NCBI GenBank assembly: GCA_963752045.1 | Contig: CAVVWN010000014.1 | Span: 62,001-126,000, forward strand | From: DATKDF01 sp963752045 | Lineage (GTDB): Bacteria > Acidobacteriota > Vicinamibacteria > Vicinamibacterales > SCN-69-37 | DNA length: 64,000 nt | Direction: 5' to 3' | Shown here: positions 8,859 through 18,543 of the stretch, one piece after another | Layout of the letters: every line of letters starts with the position of its first letter | How positions within the stretch are numbered: the stretch's first letter is position 1 | Program-made: the position numbers and the translations under genes | Notes under the pieces: model-generated | The model's input: only the letters and a program-made list of their open reading frames with translations | Databases searched by the model: none | Told to the model about the DNA's origin: nothing

Positions 8859-11264
8859 ATGAGAAGCGATACCAGACGGACCTGGCGGACGAGCGCGACG
8901 CTCGGCGCGGCGGTGCTGACTTTCGGACTGGTCTGGATGGCCCCGGCGGTCCACACAGCCCAATCGAACCCGCAGAGGGCCGACGCGGCCTTTCTAGTGG
9001 GCGCCTGGGACACCTACCAGTCCATGCGCCAGGCCTCACCGTATCGCGCCGAGTCGTGGTCGTATCTCGGCCCGACGAACGTGAGCGGCCGGGCGACCGA
9101 TGTCGCCGTGGCCGAGATCGACGGCCGGCGCCGCATCTACGCCGCTTACGCGACAAGCGGCGTCTGGAAGACCGACGACGACGGCGAGAGCTGGCAGGCG
9201 GTCTTCGAGCATCAGGCTTCGACGAGCATCGGCGACCTGGCCGTGGCTCCGTCGAACCAGAACATCCTCTGGGTCGGCACGGGAGAGGCCAACATCTTCC
9301 GCGCGTCGATGGCGGGGGTCGGCATCTACAAGTCCACCGACGCCGGGCAGACGTTCCAGCACATGGGCCTCGCCGACTCGCAGACGATCGCGCGCATCGT
9401 GGTCCATCCGGCCAACGCGGACGTGGTGTACGTGGCCGCATCCGGCCATGAATGGACGGATAACGAGATGCGCGGCGTGTTCAAGACCACCGACGGCGGC
9501 CGCACGTGGAACAAGATCCTCTACAAGAGTCCCCGCACCGGCGCGATCGACCTCGTGATGGATCCGCGCAATCCCGAAGTCCTGTACGCCGCCATGTGGC
9601 AGCGCATCCGCCGCAAGTGGAGCGACCCGCGCGTCGAGCCCGGCTATCGCGAAGGTGGCGTGTTCAAGACGACCGACGGCGGCCGCACCTGGACCGAGGT
9701 GAGCCAGGGCCTGCCGGCGCCCGAACATCGTGGCCGCATCGGCATCGACATCTCGCTCACGAGCCCCGACACGCTCTACGCGCTGGTCGACAACTACGAC
9801 ATCGGCCGCGTGCCCCCGCCCGGATCGAACGACGCCTACGGTCGGCCGATGCCGGAAGGCGCGGGCTTCATCAAGGGAGCCGACGTCTACCGCACCGACG
9901 ACGGCGGCAAGACCTGGCGGCAGACGAGCCGGTTCGACGAAGAGACGACGTCATACCTCGAACGGCACTCGGGCACGTACGGCTGGGTGTTCGGCCAGAT
10001 CCGCGTCGATCCGGTCAGTGCCGAAACCATCTACATCATGGGCGTACCGCTCAGCGTCTCGCGCGACGGCGGGCGCACGTTCACGCGCATCAGCGGCACG
10101 CACGGCGACCATCACGGGCTCTGGATCGATCCGGCCGACCCGAAGATCCTCTACAACGCCAACGACGGCGGTTTCTACCAGTCGGCCGACGGCGGCGCGA
10201 CGTGGAAGTTCGCCGTCGCGGTGCCCGGCGCGCACTTCTACAACGTGGCGCTCGACAACAGCACGCCGTTCTGGGCCTACGGCTCCATTCAGGATCACGG
10301 CAGCCGGCGCGGCCGCGTGGACATCAGCGGCGGCCGCGGATCGATCCAGCCCGTCGCATGGGAGAACGCGCCCGGCGGCGAAGGCTCGAACCACGCCATC
10401 GACCCGGACAACCCGAACATCGTGTATTCGCACGGCTTCTACGGCAATTTCAGCCGCACCGATCTCGGCGCCGAGCCGCCGGCCGGCCGGGGACGGGGCC
10501 GGGGACGCGGACAGGGCGTGTCGACATCCATCCAGCCCGACTTCGGCGACGCCGAGCTTCGGGCGCAGTGGATGGCACCCTTCATCATCTCGCCGCACGA
10601 CTTCAGCATCGTCTACGCCGGGTACCAGATGCTCTTCCGATCGCTCAATCGCGGCGACAACTGGACCGCGATCAGCCCGGACCTCACCGACAACAACAAG
10701 GAGCAGATGGGCGAGAACCCGTCGGCGATTCCGTACCAGTCGCTCGTGGCGATTGCCGAGTCGCCGATGAAGAAGGACCTGCTCTACGCCGGCACCGACG
10801 ACGGCCGGCTGCACTCGACGATCGACGGCGGCAAGGAATGGACGGAGCTGACGACTCACCTGCCCGTCCGGCGCTGGATCTCGCGCGTCGTGCCATCCGG
10901 GCACGCCGAGGGCACGCTGTACGTCACCCAGCGCGGCCGTGAGGATGATGACTTCGCCGCCTACGTCTACAAGTCCACCGATTTCGGCAAGACGTTCCAG
11001 AGCATCACGAGCAACATCCCGGCCGGCCCGGTGAACGTCATCCGCGAAGACCCGCGCGATCCCAACGTCCTGTACCTCGGCACCGACTTCGGCGCGTACG
11101 TGTCGACCAACGGCGGAACGAGCTGGGACGTCCTCGGCGGCAATCTGCCGTCGGTGCAGGTATCGGACCTGCAGTTCCACGAACGGGACCTCGTGCTCGT
11201 GGCGTCAACCTACGGGCGCGGCATGTACGCTTTCGACGCGACGAAGGTCAGAGTGGGGCGGTAG
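8859..11264 (+). CDS. secreted VPS10/sortilin-like beta-propeller protein
   Basis: An 801-residue exported protein. After a signal peptide (about 1-38, TFGLVWMAPAVHTAQ) come WSYLGPTNVSGRATDVAV and many BNR/Asp-box-like turns (TTDGGRTWNKI, STDAGQTFQHM, SADGGATWKF), giving a ten-bladed VPS10/sortilin-type propeller. Such proteins are abundant in Acidobacteria and often labelled glycosyl hydrolase, but no catalytic residue pair can be assigned. A Gly-Arg repeat (RGRGRGRGQG) interrupts a loop at about 10489-10520. ATG 8859 has AGGAAGG 7 nt upstream; an overlapping GTG at 8856 is the alternative. It ends at a repeat-filled gap facing sufU. Confidence 0.85.
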   Translation: MRSDTRRTWRTSATLGAAVLTFGLVWMAPAVHTAQSNPQRADAAFLVGAWDTYQSMRQASPYRAESWSYLGPTNVSGRATDVAVAEIDGRRRIYAAYATSGVWKTDDDGESWQAVFEHQASTSIGDLAVAPSNQNILWVGTGEANIFRASMAGVGIYKSTDAGQTFQHMGLADSQTIARIVVHPANADVVYVAASGHEWTDNEMRGVFKTTDGGRTWNKILYKSPRTGAIDLVMDPRNPEVLYAAMWQRIRRKWSDPRVEPGYREGGVFKTTDGGRTWTEVSQGLPAPEHRGRIGIDISLTSPDTLYALVDNYDIGRVPPPGSNDAYGRPMPEGAGFIKGADVYRTDDGGKTWRQTSRFDEETTSYLERHSGTYGWVFGQIRVDPVSAETIYIMGVPLSVSRDGGRTFTRISGTHGDHHGLWIDPADPKILYNANDGGFYQSADGGATWKFAVAVPGAHFYNVALDNSTPFWAYGSIQDHGSRRGRVDISGGRGSIQPVAWENAPGGEGSNHAIDPDNPNIVYSHGFYGNFSRTDLGAEPPAGRGRGRGRGQGVSTSIQPDFGDAELRAQWMAPFIISPHDFSIVYAGYQMLFRSLNRGDNWTAISPDLTDNNKEQMGENPSAIPYQSLVAIAESPMKKDLLYAGTDDGRLHSTIDGGKEWTELTTHLPVRRWISRVVPSGHAEGTLYVTQRGREDDDFAAYVYKSTDFGKTFQSITSNIPAGPVNVIREDPRDPNVLYLGTDFGAYVSTNGGTSWDVLGGNLPSVQVSDLQFHERDLVLVASTYGRGMYAFDATKVRVGR

Positions 11265-11266
11265 AG

Positions 11267-11340
11267 GGTCCGAGGGTCCGAGGGTCCGAGGGTCCGAGGG
11301 TCCGAAGGTCCGAAGGTCCGAAGGTCCGGGGGTCCGAAGG
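11267..11340. repeat. tandem array of an 8-bp unit, GGTCCGAR
   Basis: Nine head-to-tail copies of ggtccgag/ggtccgaa (one variant ggtccggg) start 2 nt after the stop of the VPS10-like gene. Copies 1-4 read GAG and copies 5-7 read GAA, so variants are clustered as expected for recent slippage or duplication. The array lies between convergent genes. Confidence 0.9.
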
Positions 11341-11353
11341 TGCGCAGGGTGCG

Positions 11354-11382
11354 CAGGGCGGACTGAAGTTCAGTCCGCCCTG
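11354..11382. repeat. perfect palindrome between convergent genes
   Basis: The arms cagggcggactgaa and ttcagtccgccctg are 14 bp, perfectly complementary and separated by one base. RNA from either strand could fold it, so it may end transcription from both the VPS10-like gene and sufU, although neither side has a U tract. A near-identical copy overlaps the sufD stop at 13977-14007, so it is a repeated, REP-like element rather than a one-off terminator. Confidence 0.75.
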
Positions 11383-11403
11383 CGGATCGCATCCGCCACC
11401 GGA

Positions 11404-11856
11404 TCATTCCGTCTTCGCGACGATGTCTTCGCCGGCGAGCGCGGATTTCAGGGTGTGCCAGGCGAGCGATGCGCACTTGACGCGTACGGGGAACTCGCGC
11501 ACGCCGCCGAGGACGGCCAGCTTGCCGAGCACCTCGTCGTCGAGGTCGGCCTCGCGGCCGCCGGTCACGAGCTCGTGAAACTGATCGAAGATCGCCCGCG
11601 CCTCGCCAACCGTCTTTCCCCGGACGGCCTCGGTCATGAGCGAGGCCGAGGCCTTTGAAATCGCGCAGCCTGACCCTTCGAACTTCACGTCGTCGATGCG
11701 ATCGCCGTCGAGCTTGACGTAGAGACGCAGCCGGTCGCCACAGAGCGGATTGTGCCCGTCGGCCGTGCGCGTGGCGTCGGGCAACACGCCAAAATTGCGC
11801 GGCCGCCGGTTATGGTCGAGGATGACTTCCTGATAGAGGTCAGTGAGGTCCGACAC
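11404..11856 (-). CDS. sufU: SufU-type Fe-S scaffold/sulfur-transfer protein
   Basis: This 150-residue zinc protein of the SufU/IscU family accepts persulfide sulfur from SufS. The three conserved cysteines are visible: NPLCGDRL (about 40), GSGCAISKASASLM (about 64) and RVKCASLAW (about 130), with the Asp after the first. The N-terminal LYQEVILDHNRRPRNFG is typical. The start is GTG 11856 with AAGGAA upstream. It is the last suf gene but is separated from sufT by 264 bp of repeats, so it may have its own transcript or be expressed by read-through. Confidence 0.93.
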   Translation of the reverse strand: MSDLTDLYQEVILDHNRRPRNFGVLPDATRTADGHNPLCGDRLRLYVKLDGDRIDDVKFEGSGCAISKASASLMTEAVRGKTVGEARAIFDQFHELVTGGREADLDDEVLGKLAVLGGVREFPVRVKCASLAWHTLKSALAGEDIVAKTE

Positions 11857-11875
11857 TGTGGTGGTTCCTTGTCAA

Positions 11876-12115
11876 TTCAGCGAATTAGCGAATTGAGTGA
11901 ATTAGTGAATTCAATGAGTGAATGAGTGAATGAGTGAATGAGTGAATAGAACGAATGAGTGAATACGTCGATGAGTGAATAGGCGACTCGGGGAGCCGAG
12001 GCACGAATCGGCCGTGGTAAGGGACAGCCCAACAGCCATTCACTAATTCACTCAATTCCCTAATTCGCTCATTTGATCCGCTAATTCACTCAATTCGCTA
12101 ATTCGCTCAACTGAC
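11876..12115. repeat. opposed tandem arrays of GAATGAGT-like units
   Basis: The gap between sufU and sufT holds two opposing arrays. About 11876-11985 is built of gagtgaat/gaattagtgaatt units. About 12038-12115 holds the complementary orientation, cactaattcactcaattc. A roughly 50-bp GC-rich spacer separates them. The two sides can pair into an imperfect hairpin of more than 70 bp. The same word family recurs at 31684-31820. The region is much more AT-rich than its neighbours and no ORF is supported in it. Confidence 0.85.
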
Positions 12116-12120
12116 ACGAA

Positions 12121-12714
12121 TCAGAAAATACCCAGCGCCAGCCTGGCCGCTTCCGACATCCGGTCCTTCGTCCACATCGGCTCCCACTCGATCTCGACCC
12201 AGGCATCAGTCACTTCTGGCAGCGCCTTCACCTTGAAGCGGACCTCGCTCGGGATCTGCTGGGCCGACGGACAAGCCGGGCTCGTGAGCGTCATCTTGAC
12301 GAGCACGTTACGGTCGGCGTCCACGATGATGTCGTAGATCAGCCCGAGCTCGTAGATGTCGACGGGGATCTCCGGGTCGTACACCGTCTTGATGACTTCG
12401 ATGATCTTCCCCTGGAGGGCTGCCGTCTGATCCGGATCTGGCGTCCCCATCTTTGGTTCTGCGCCGGACTTGGCCGGGGGAGGCTGTGTCAACGCATCGG
12501 TATTCCAGGCGTCGGGAGGCGTGAACGGCTGGTCGAGCGGCCCCTGGCCGAGCGGCGGGCGCGGCGGGTCGGTTGCCGCGATCCCGGTGGCGGACGTCTG
12601 CGAGCCCGTCCCCGCCGCCTGCGACTCGGTGGTCCCCGAGGCGGACGGCGTGGTGTCCCGCTCGTCGGCGCGCTCGTCGGTCTTGCCTCTGGTCAGAAAC
12701 GAGAAGATCCCCAC
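12121..12714 (-). CDS. sufT: SufT (DUF59/MIP18) Fe-S maturation protein
   Basis: This 197-residue protein has two parts. Residues 1-90 are a low-complexity Thr/Pro/Ala-rich extension not found in the compact family. Residues 95-197 are the DUF59/MIP18 domain (KTVYDPEIPVDIYELGLIYDI, MTLTSPACPSAQQIP, WEPMWTKDRMSEAARL). SufT aids maturation or loading of Fe-S proteins. The conserved Cys is in SPACPS. GTG 12714 follows the sufS stop by 3 nt, so the genes are coupled. The extension may be a flexible tether; it is inside the same frame and has no alternative start with a good ribosome site near the domain. Confidence 0.9.
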   Translation of the reverse strand: MGIFSFLTRGKTDERADERDTTPSASGTTESQAAGTGSQTSATGIAATDPPRPPLGQGPLDQPFTPPDAWNTDALTQPPPAKSGAEPKMGTPDPDQTAALQGKIIEVIKTVYDPEIPVDIYELGLIYDIIVDADRNVLVKMTLTSPACPSAQQIPSEVRFKVKALPEVTDAWVEIEWEPMWTKDRMSEAARLALGIF

Positions 12715-12717
12715 GGT

Positions 12718-13962
12718 TTACCCCAGGAGCGCCCGCGCTCGATCGAGAGCGGCGACGAGCGCGTCGATGTCTTCCTTCGTGTTGTACATGGCCAGCGAGG
12801 CACGTGCCGTCGCCGGGATGCCGAACCGGTCCATCACCGGCTGGGCGCAGTGGTGCCCGGTGCGAATCGCGACGCCTTCGCGATCCACGATCGTGCCGAT
12901 GTCGTGCGGGTGCATGCCCTCGATGACGAACGAAAGCACGCTCGCCTTGGCGGGCGCCGTGCCAATCAGGCGAAGGCCGGCCACGTCCTGGAGCGCCGCC
13001 GTCCCATACGCGAGCAGGGCCGACTCGTGCGCGCCGATCGCGTCGAACCCCACCGACTCGACGAAGGCGACGGCCGCCCCGAGGCCGACCGCCCCCGCGA
13101 TGTTCGGCGTGCCTGCCTCGAACTTGTAGGGCAGGTCGTTCCAGGTGCTCTTCTCGAACGTCACCGAGGCAATCATGTCGCCGCCGCCGAGAAACGGCGG
13201 CATGGCGTCGAGCATCGTCTCGCGGCCGTGGAGCACGCCGATGCCGGTCGGCCCGTAGAGCTTGTGGCCGGTGAACACATAGAAGTCCGCGCCGAGCGCC
13301 GAGACATCCACCGGCATGTGATACGCGGCCTGTGCGCCGTCGATGAGCACGCACGCGCCAGCGTCCTTCGCCGCCCGCACGATCTCGGCCACCGGGTTGA
13401 CGGTGCCGAGGGCGTTCGAGAGCTGCACGGCCGCAACCATCTTCGTGCGGGGCGACAGCAGGCGCACGAACTCGTCCCAGACGAGGGCGCCCCGATCGTC
13501 GATCGGCGAGACGCGCAGGGTGGCGCCCGTGCGGGCGCAGAGCTGCTGCCACGGCACGATGTTCGAGTGGTGCTCCATCGCCGTGATGAGCACCTCGTCG
13601 CCCGGCCCGACGTTCGCGTCGCCCCAGGCGCGCGCCACCAGGTTGATGCTCTCGGTGGCATTGCGCGTGAACACGATCTCGCGCGTGGACGCGGCGCCGA
13701 TGAACCGGCGCACCGACTCGCGCGCGCCCTCGTAAGCGGCCGTGGCGCGCTCGCTGAGCGCGTGCACGCCGCGGTGCACGTTGGCGTTGTCGGCCTCGTA
13801 GTACCGCCGCACCGCGTCGATCACCGCGCGCGGCTTCTGGGTAGTTGCCGCGTTGTCGAGGTAGACGAGCGGACGGCCATGCACGCGCTGGTCGAGTGCC
13901 GGGAAGCCGGCCCGGATGGCGGCCACGTCGAAAGGCGGGCGCGAGAGCGTGGTGGTGTCCAT
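12718..13962 (-). CDS. sufS: SufS class II cysteine desulfurase
   Basis: A 414-residue PLP enzyme supplying sulfur to the SUF machinery. PLP lysine K234 lies in FTGHKLYGPTG, the persulfide C372 in RTGHHCAQPVM, and the N-terminal YLDNAATTQKP is typical. The short Cys loop is diagnostic of SufS and fits use of SufU (encoded downstream) as acceptor; no sufE is seen. ATG 13962 starts just before the conserved domain. A 15-bp-arm palindrome fills the 41-nt gap to sufD. Confidence 0.95.
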   Translation of the reverse strand: MDTTTLSRPPFDVAAIRAGFPALDQRVHGRPLVYLDNAATTQKPRAVIDAVRRYYEADNANVHRGVHALSERATAAYEGARESVRRFIGAASTREIVFTRNATESINLVARAWGDANVGPGDEVLITAMEHHSNIVPWQQLCARTGATLRVSPIDDRGALVWDEFVRLLSPRTKMVAAVQLSNALGTVNPVAEIVRAAKDAGACVLIDGAQAAYHMPVDVSALGADFYVFTGHKLYGPTGIGVLHGRETMLDAMPPFLGGGDMIASVTFEKSTWNDLPYKFEAGTPNIAGAVGLGAAVAFVESVGFDAIGAHESALLAYGTAALQDVAGLRLIGTAPAKASVLSFVIEGMHPHDIGTIVDREGVAIRTGHHCAQPVMDRFGIPATARASLAMYNTKEDIDALVAALDRARALLG

Positions 13963-13976
13963 CGTCGTGATCCCCC

Positions 13977-14007
13977 GTAGGGCGGACTGAAGTTCAGGCC
14001 GCCCTAC
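13977..14007. repeat. second copy of the suf-region palindrome
   Basis: The arms gtagggcggactgaa and ttcaggccgccctac are 15 bp with one mismatch around a single central base. The core equals the perfect palindrome at 11354-11382. It includes the sufD stop codon, so it lies between two operon genes and cannot be a full terminator; mRNA processing or stability control is a possible role. Confidence 0.7.
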
Positions 14008-15314
14008 ATGAGTTCCTTCAGCGAGAGCTTGCGCTCCAGTGCGTGCATCGCCTCCTCGCGCACCGCCGGCACGACAATCTCGTCGAGCACCTCGCGGGCG
14101 AACGCGTGGATCAGCAGGTTCCGCGCGTCGTGCGCTCCGATGCCGCGCGCGCGCAGGTAGAAGTAGGCGTCCTCGTCGAGCTGGCCGATCGCGGCGCCGT
14201 GCGTGCACTTGACGTCGTCAGCGAAGATCTCGAGCTGCGGCTTGGTGTTGATGCGCGCGTCGTCGGACAGGAGCAGCGCCTTGTTGGTCTGCTTCGCGTC
14301 GGTCTTCTGCGCGTCCTGCCGGACGATGATCTTGCCGTTGAACACGGCCTGCGCCCGGCCGGCCAGAATGCCCTTGTACACCTCGTGACTCGGGCAATGC
14401 GCCTTGGCGTGGTCGATGGTCGTGTGCGTGTCGACGAGCGCCTCGCCGTCGGCCACGTACAGGCCGTCGAGCGTGCACTCGGCCCCCTCGCCGTCGAGCG
14501 TCGAGACGATGTCGTTGCGCGTGATGCGGCCGCCGAGCGTGATGGCGCGCGAGTCGAACGTCGCGGCGCGTGACACGTGGATGGTCGTCGCGGCCAGGTG
14601 AAACACGGCATCCGACTCGCGCGAGACCTTCACGTGATGCGCGACGGCGCCGGGCGACATGCGGACGTCGACGACCGGAGCCGTGAAGGCGGCGCCCGTG
14701 CCCAGGCTGTCGTGGCTTTCGACCAGGCTCACCTGGGCCTGCTCGCCGACGCGCACGACGATCCGCGGCGCCACGAACACGGGCGCGCCGCCCGTCGTGA
14801 CGATGCAGGCGACGAGGATGGGCTCGGCGACGACGGTCTTTGCGGCGACGCCGATACACACGCCGCCGTCGAAGAAGGCCGCGTTCAGGTCTGCGAACAC
14901 CGTCGGCGGCTCGTCCGGAAACAGCTCGGCGACGTTGGCGAAGCCCGAGGCGACGACGTCGGCGAGCGACTGCACGAGGACGCCAGCCGGCAGCCGATCC
15001 AGCCTGGACAGCGCCGGCTCGAAGCGGCCGTTGACGATGACGATCTGGTGGGCGATCGCGCCGCCGAACAGGAACGGCTCGACGTCGGCCCGGCCTGGCG
15101 TCGCGGCCGGCCGCACGTAGTCGAGCGCGGCCACCGGGGCGACGTTCGTGAACCGCCAGTCTTCCTGGCGCGTCGTCGGAAATCCGCGGTCGATGAAGCG
15201 GGCGAAGGCCGCCTGCCGCGCCGCGGCGAGCTCGCCCGACCCGAACGCGGGATCGCCGGCGAAGGCCTCGAAGCCGCTGACGAAGCTTTCGTGACGCTCT
15301 GCAACCTGGCTCAT
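14004..15314 (-). CDS. sufD: SufD, scaffold subunit of SufBCD
   Basis: A 436-residue SufB/SufD-fold protein with a right-handed beta-helix core. It pairs with SufB on a SufC dimer to build Fe-S clusters. The C-terminal motifs CPSHEVYKGILAGRAQAVFNGKI and TKPQLEIFADDVKCTHGAAIGQLDEDAYFYLRARGI, each cut here into known blocks, are classic SufD. ATG 15314 was chosen because MSQVAERHESFVSGF begins the conserved helix; the frame extends upstream into sufC. The gene starts 2 nt after the sufC stop. Confidence 0.94.
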   Translation of the reverse strand: MSQVAERHESFVSGFEAFAGDPAFGSGELAAARQAAFARFIDRGFPTTRQEDWRFTNVAPVAALDYVRPAATPGRADVEPFLFGGAIAHQIVIVNGRFEPALSRLDRLPAGVLVQSLADVVASGFANVAELFPDEPPTVFADLNAAFFDGGVCIGVAAKTVVAEPILVACIVTTGGAPVFVAPRIVVRVGEQAQVSLVESHDSLGTGAAFTAPVVDVRMSPGAVAHHVKVSRESDAVFHLAATTIHVSRAATFDSRAITLGGRITRNDIVSTLDGEGAECTLDGLYVADGEALVDTHTTIDHAKAHCPSHEVYKGILAGRAQAVFNGKIIVRQDAQKTDAKQTNKALLLSDDARINTKPQLEIFADDVKCTHGAAIGQLDEDAYFYLRARGIGAHDARNLLIHAFAREVLDEIVVPAVREEAMHALERKLSLKELM

Positions 15315-15316
15315 GG

Positions 15317-16081
<765 letters not shown>

Positions 16082-16140
16082 TGTCTGGTTCCTTCGATCG
16101 TCTAGAGGGCCGGGCCCGCTATCGCGAGCGGGGCCGGGCC

Positions 16141-17583
<1,443 letters not shown>

Positions 17584-17596
17584 AGCGTCTCTCTTC

Positions 17597-17624
17597 GGGC
17601 TCTGGGCTCTGGGCTCTGGGCTCT
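17597..17624. repeat. GGGCTCT 7-bp array at the sufB/iscA junction
   Basis: Four perfect gggctct copies fill the short gap and end inside the stop codon of the A-type carrier gene. It is thus a 5' leader element of sufB within the operon and lies 13 nt upstream of the sufB ATG. The unit differs from, but has the same length as, the GGGATCT array at 19697-19735. Confidence 0.85.
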
Positions 17625-17949
17625 AGACTGAGAACGACACGCCGCACCCGCAGGTGCTCTTGGCGCGCGGGTTCTCGAATATGAATCCTCTGCTCATCAG
17701 GCTCGTGTCGTAGTCGAGCGTGGTGCCGTCCAGGATGCGGTGGCTGCGTGGATCCACCCAGATCCGCACGCCGCTCGGGCCGTCGAAGACGAGATCGTTC
17801 TCGCGCGGCTCTGGCTCCCAGGCGAAGACGTACTCGAACCCCGAGCAGCCTCCCGCCTTCACGCCGACCCGCAGGCCCTTCGCATCGGTGTACTGCTTCT
17901 CGAGCAGTTTCTGAATCTGCCCGGCTGCGTTCTCGGTCACGCTGATCAT
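17623..17949 (-). CDS. A-type Fe-S carrier (IscA/SufA/ErpA family)
   Basis: This 108-residue A-type carrier passes Fe-S clusters to target proteins. It has the three invariant cysteines: one in KAGGCSGFEY near 35 and two in the C-terminal STCGCGVSF. Its length is normal for the family. It starts at ATG 17949, 2 nt after the rrf2-type regulator stop, and is therefore the first structural gene of the suf operon. SufA versus ErpA cannot be decided from sequence alone; context favours SufA. Confidence 0.92.
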   Translation of the reverse strand: MISVTENAAGQIQKLLEKQYTDAKGLRVGVKAGGCSGFEYVFAWEPEPRENDLVFDGPSGVRIWVDPRSHRILDGTTLDYDTSLMSRGFIFENPRAKSTCGCGVSFSV

Positions 17950-17951
17950 CG

Positions 17952-18398
17952 CTACTTCCTCACCACGGCGATCGGCACGACAGCAGCCTGCTCGTAGTCC
18001 TCGGCGAGCTCAGCCACCGACGACGCCGAAAGCTCCGTGACGATGCGATCCTTGATGCGCCACAGCGGATCGCGGATGTTGCACTTCTCGTACTGGTCGC
18101 AGCTGTGGTCGTCTTCAGAACACGCCGTTACGGTAAACGGCCCATCAATCGTCTGAATGACTTCCGCAATCGAAATCCGTTCGGCCCGGCGCGCCAGCCC
18201 GTAGCCGCCCCGAATGCCCTGGTGCGACTCGAGCAGGCCGGCCCGCACGAGCCGCTGCAGGACCTTGGCCAGTAGCTCCGCCGGGATGTGGTACGCCTCG
18301 GCCACTTCCCGGGCCGACACGGCCCCGCGATCCGCGTGCGCGGCCAGATACCGCATCGCGAGCAGGGCATAATCGGCTTTCTTCGAGAGTCTCAGCAT
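17952..18398 (-). CDS. Rrf2-family Fe-S-sensing repressor of the suf operon
   Basis: A 148-residue Rrf2/IscR-type winged-helix protein. The DNA-binding part is residues 1-75 (LSKKADYALLAMRYLA, LLAKVLQRLVRAGLLESHQGIRGGYGLAR). Three cysteines C93, C100 and C106 form C-X6-C-X5-C, one residue longer than the IscR C-X5-C-X5-C pattern; with a nearby His they would hold an Fe-S cluster. As first gene of the operon it very likely represses its own promoter when clusters are plentiful. ATG 18398 is preceded by GGTGAG. Confidence 0.9.
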   Translation of the reverse strand: MLRLSKKADYALLAMRYLAAHADRGAVSAREVAEAYHIPAELLAKVLQRLVRAGLLESHQGIRGGYGLARRAERISIAEVIQTIDGPFTVTACSEDDHSCDQYEKCNIRDPLWRIKDRIVTELSASSVAELAEDYEQAAVVPIAVVRK

Positions 18399-18417
18399 CG
18401 GGTGCTCACCTAAGTCC

Positions 18418-18437
18418 GACCGAACCGGTCCATTTTA
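18418..18437 (-). promoter_or_regulatory. candidate suf promoter with Rrf2 operator
   Basis: Reading toward rrf2, TAAAAT (18432-18437) is a good -10. It is followed at once by the inverted repeat GACCG-GTT-CGGTC (18418-18430), which would cover the transcription start. A repressor bound there would block transcription, as expected for autoregulation by the Rrf2 protein. The repeat is short, so the assignment rests on position. Confidence 0.45.
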
Positions 18438-18481
18438 TCGAGAGGGCATCGCCAGAAGCAAGACCTGATCAGTCCGGCTTC

Positions 18482-18505
18482 AAAAAACAGCCCAGAACGC
18501 CGGGC
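18482..18505 (-). terminator. Rho-independent terminator of the moeB-like gene
   Basis: On the minus strand the stem GCCCGG-CGTT-CTGGGC (18490-18505, one G-U pair) is followed by TG and six T (18482-18487). It lies about 40 nt after the stop of the moeB-like gene and upstream of the suf promoter, so it separates the two transcription units. Confidence 0.8.
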
Positions 18506-18543
18506 CATTGCCGTCTTCGATGCCCTGGAGACCGAGAACTTCT

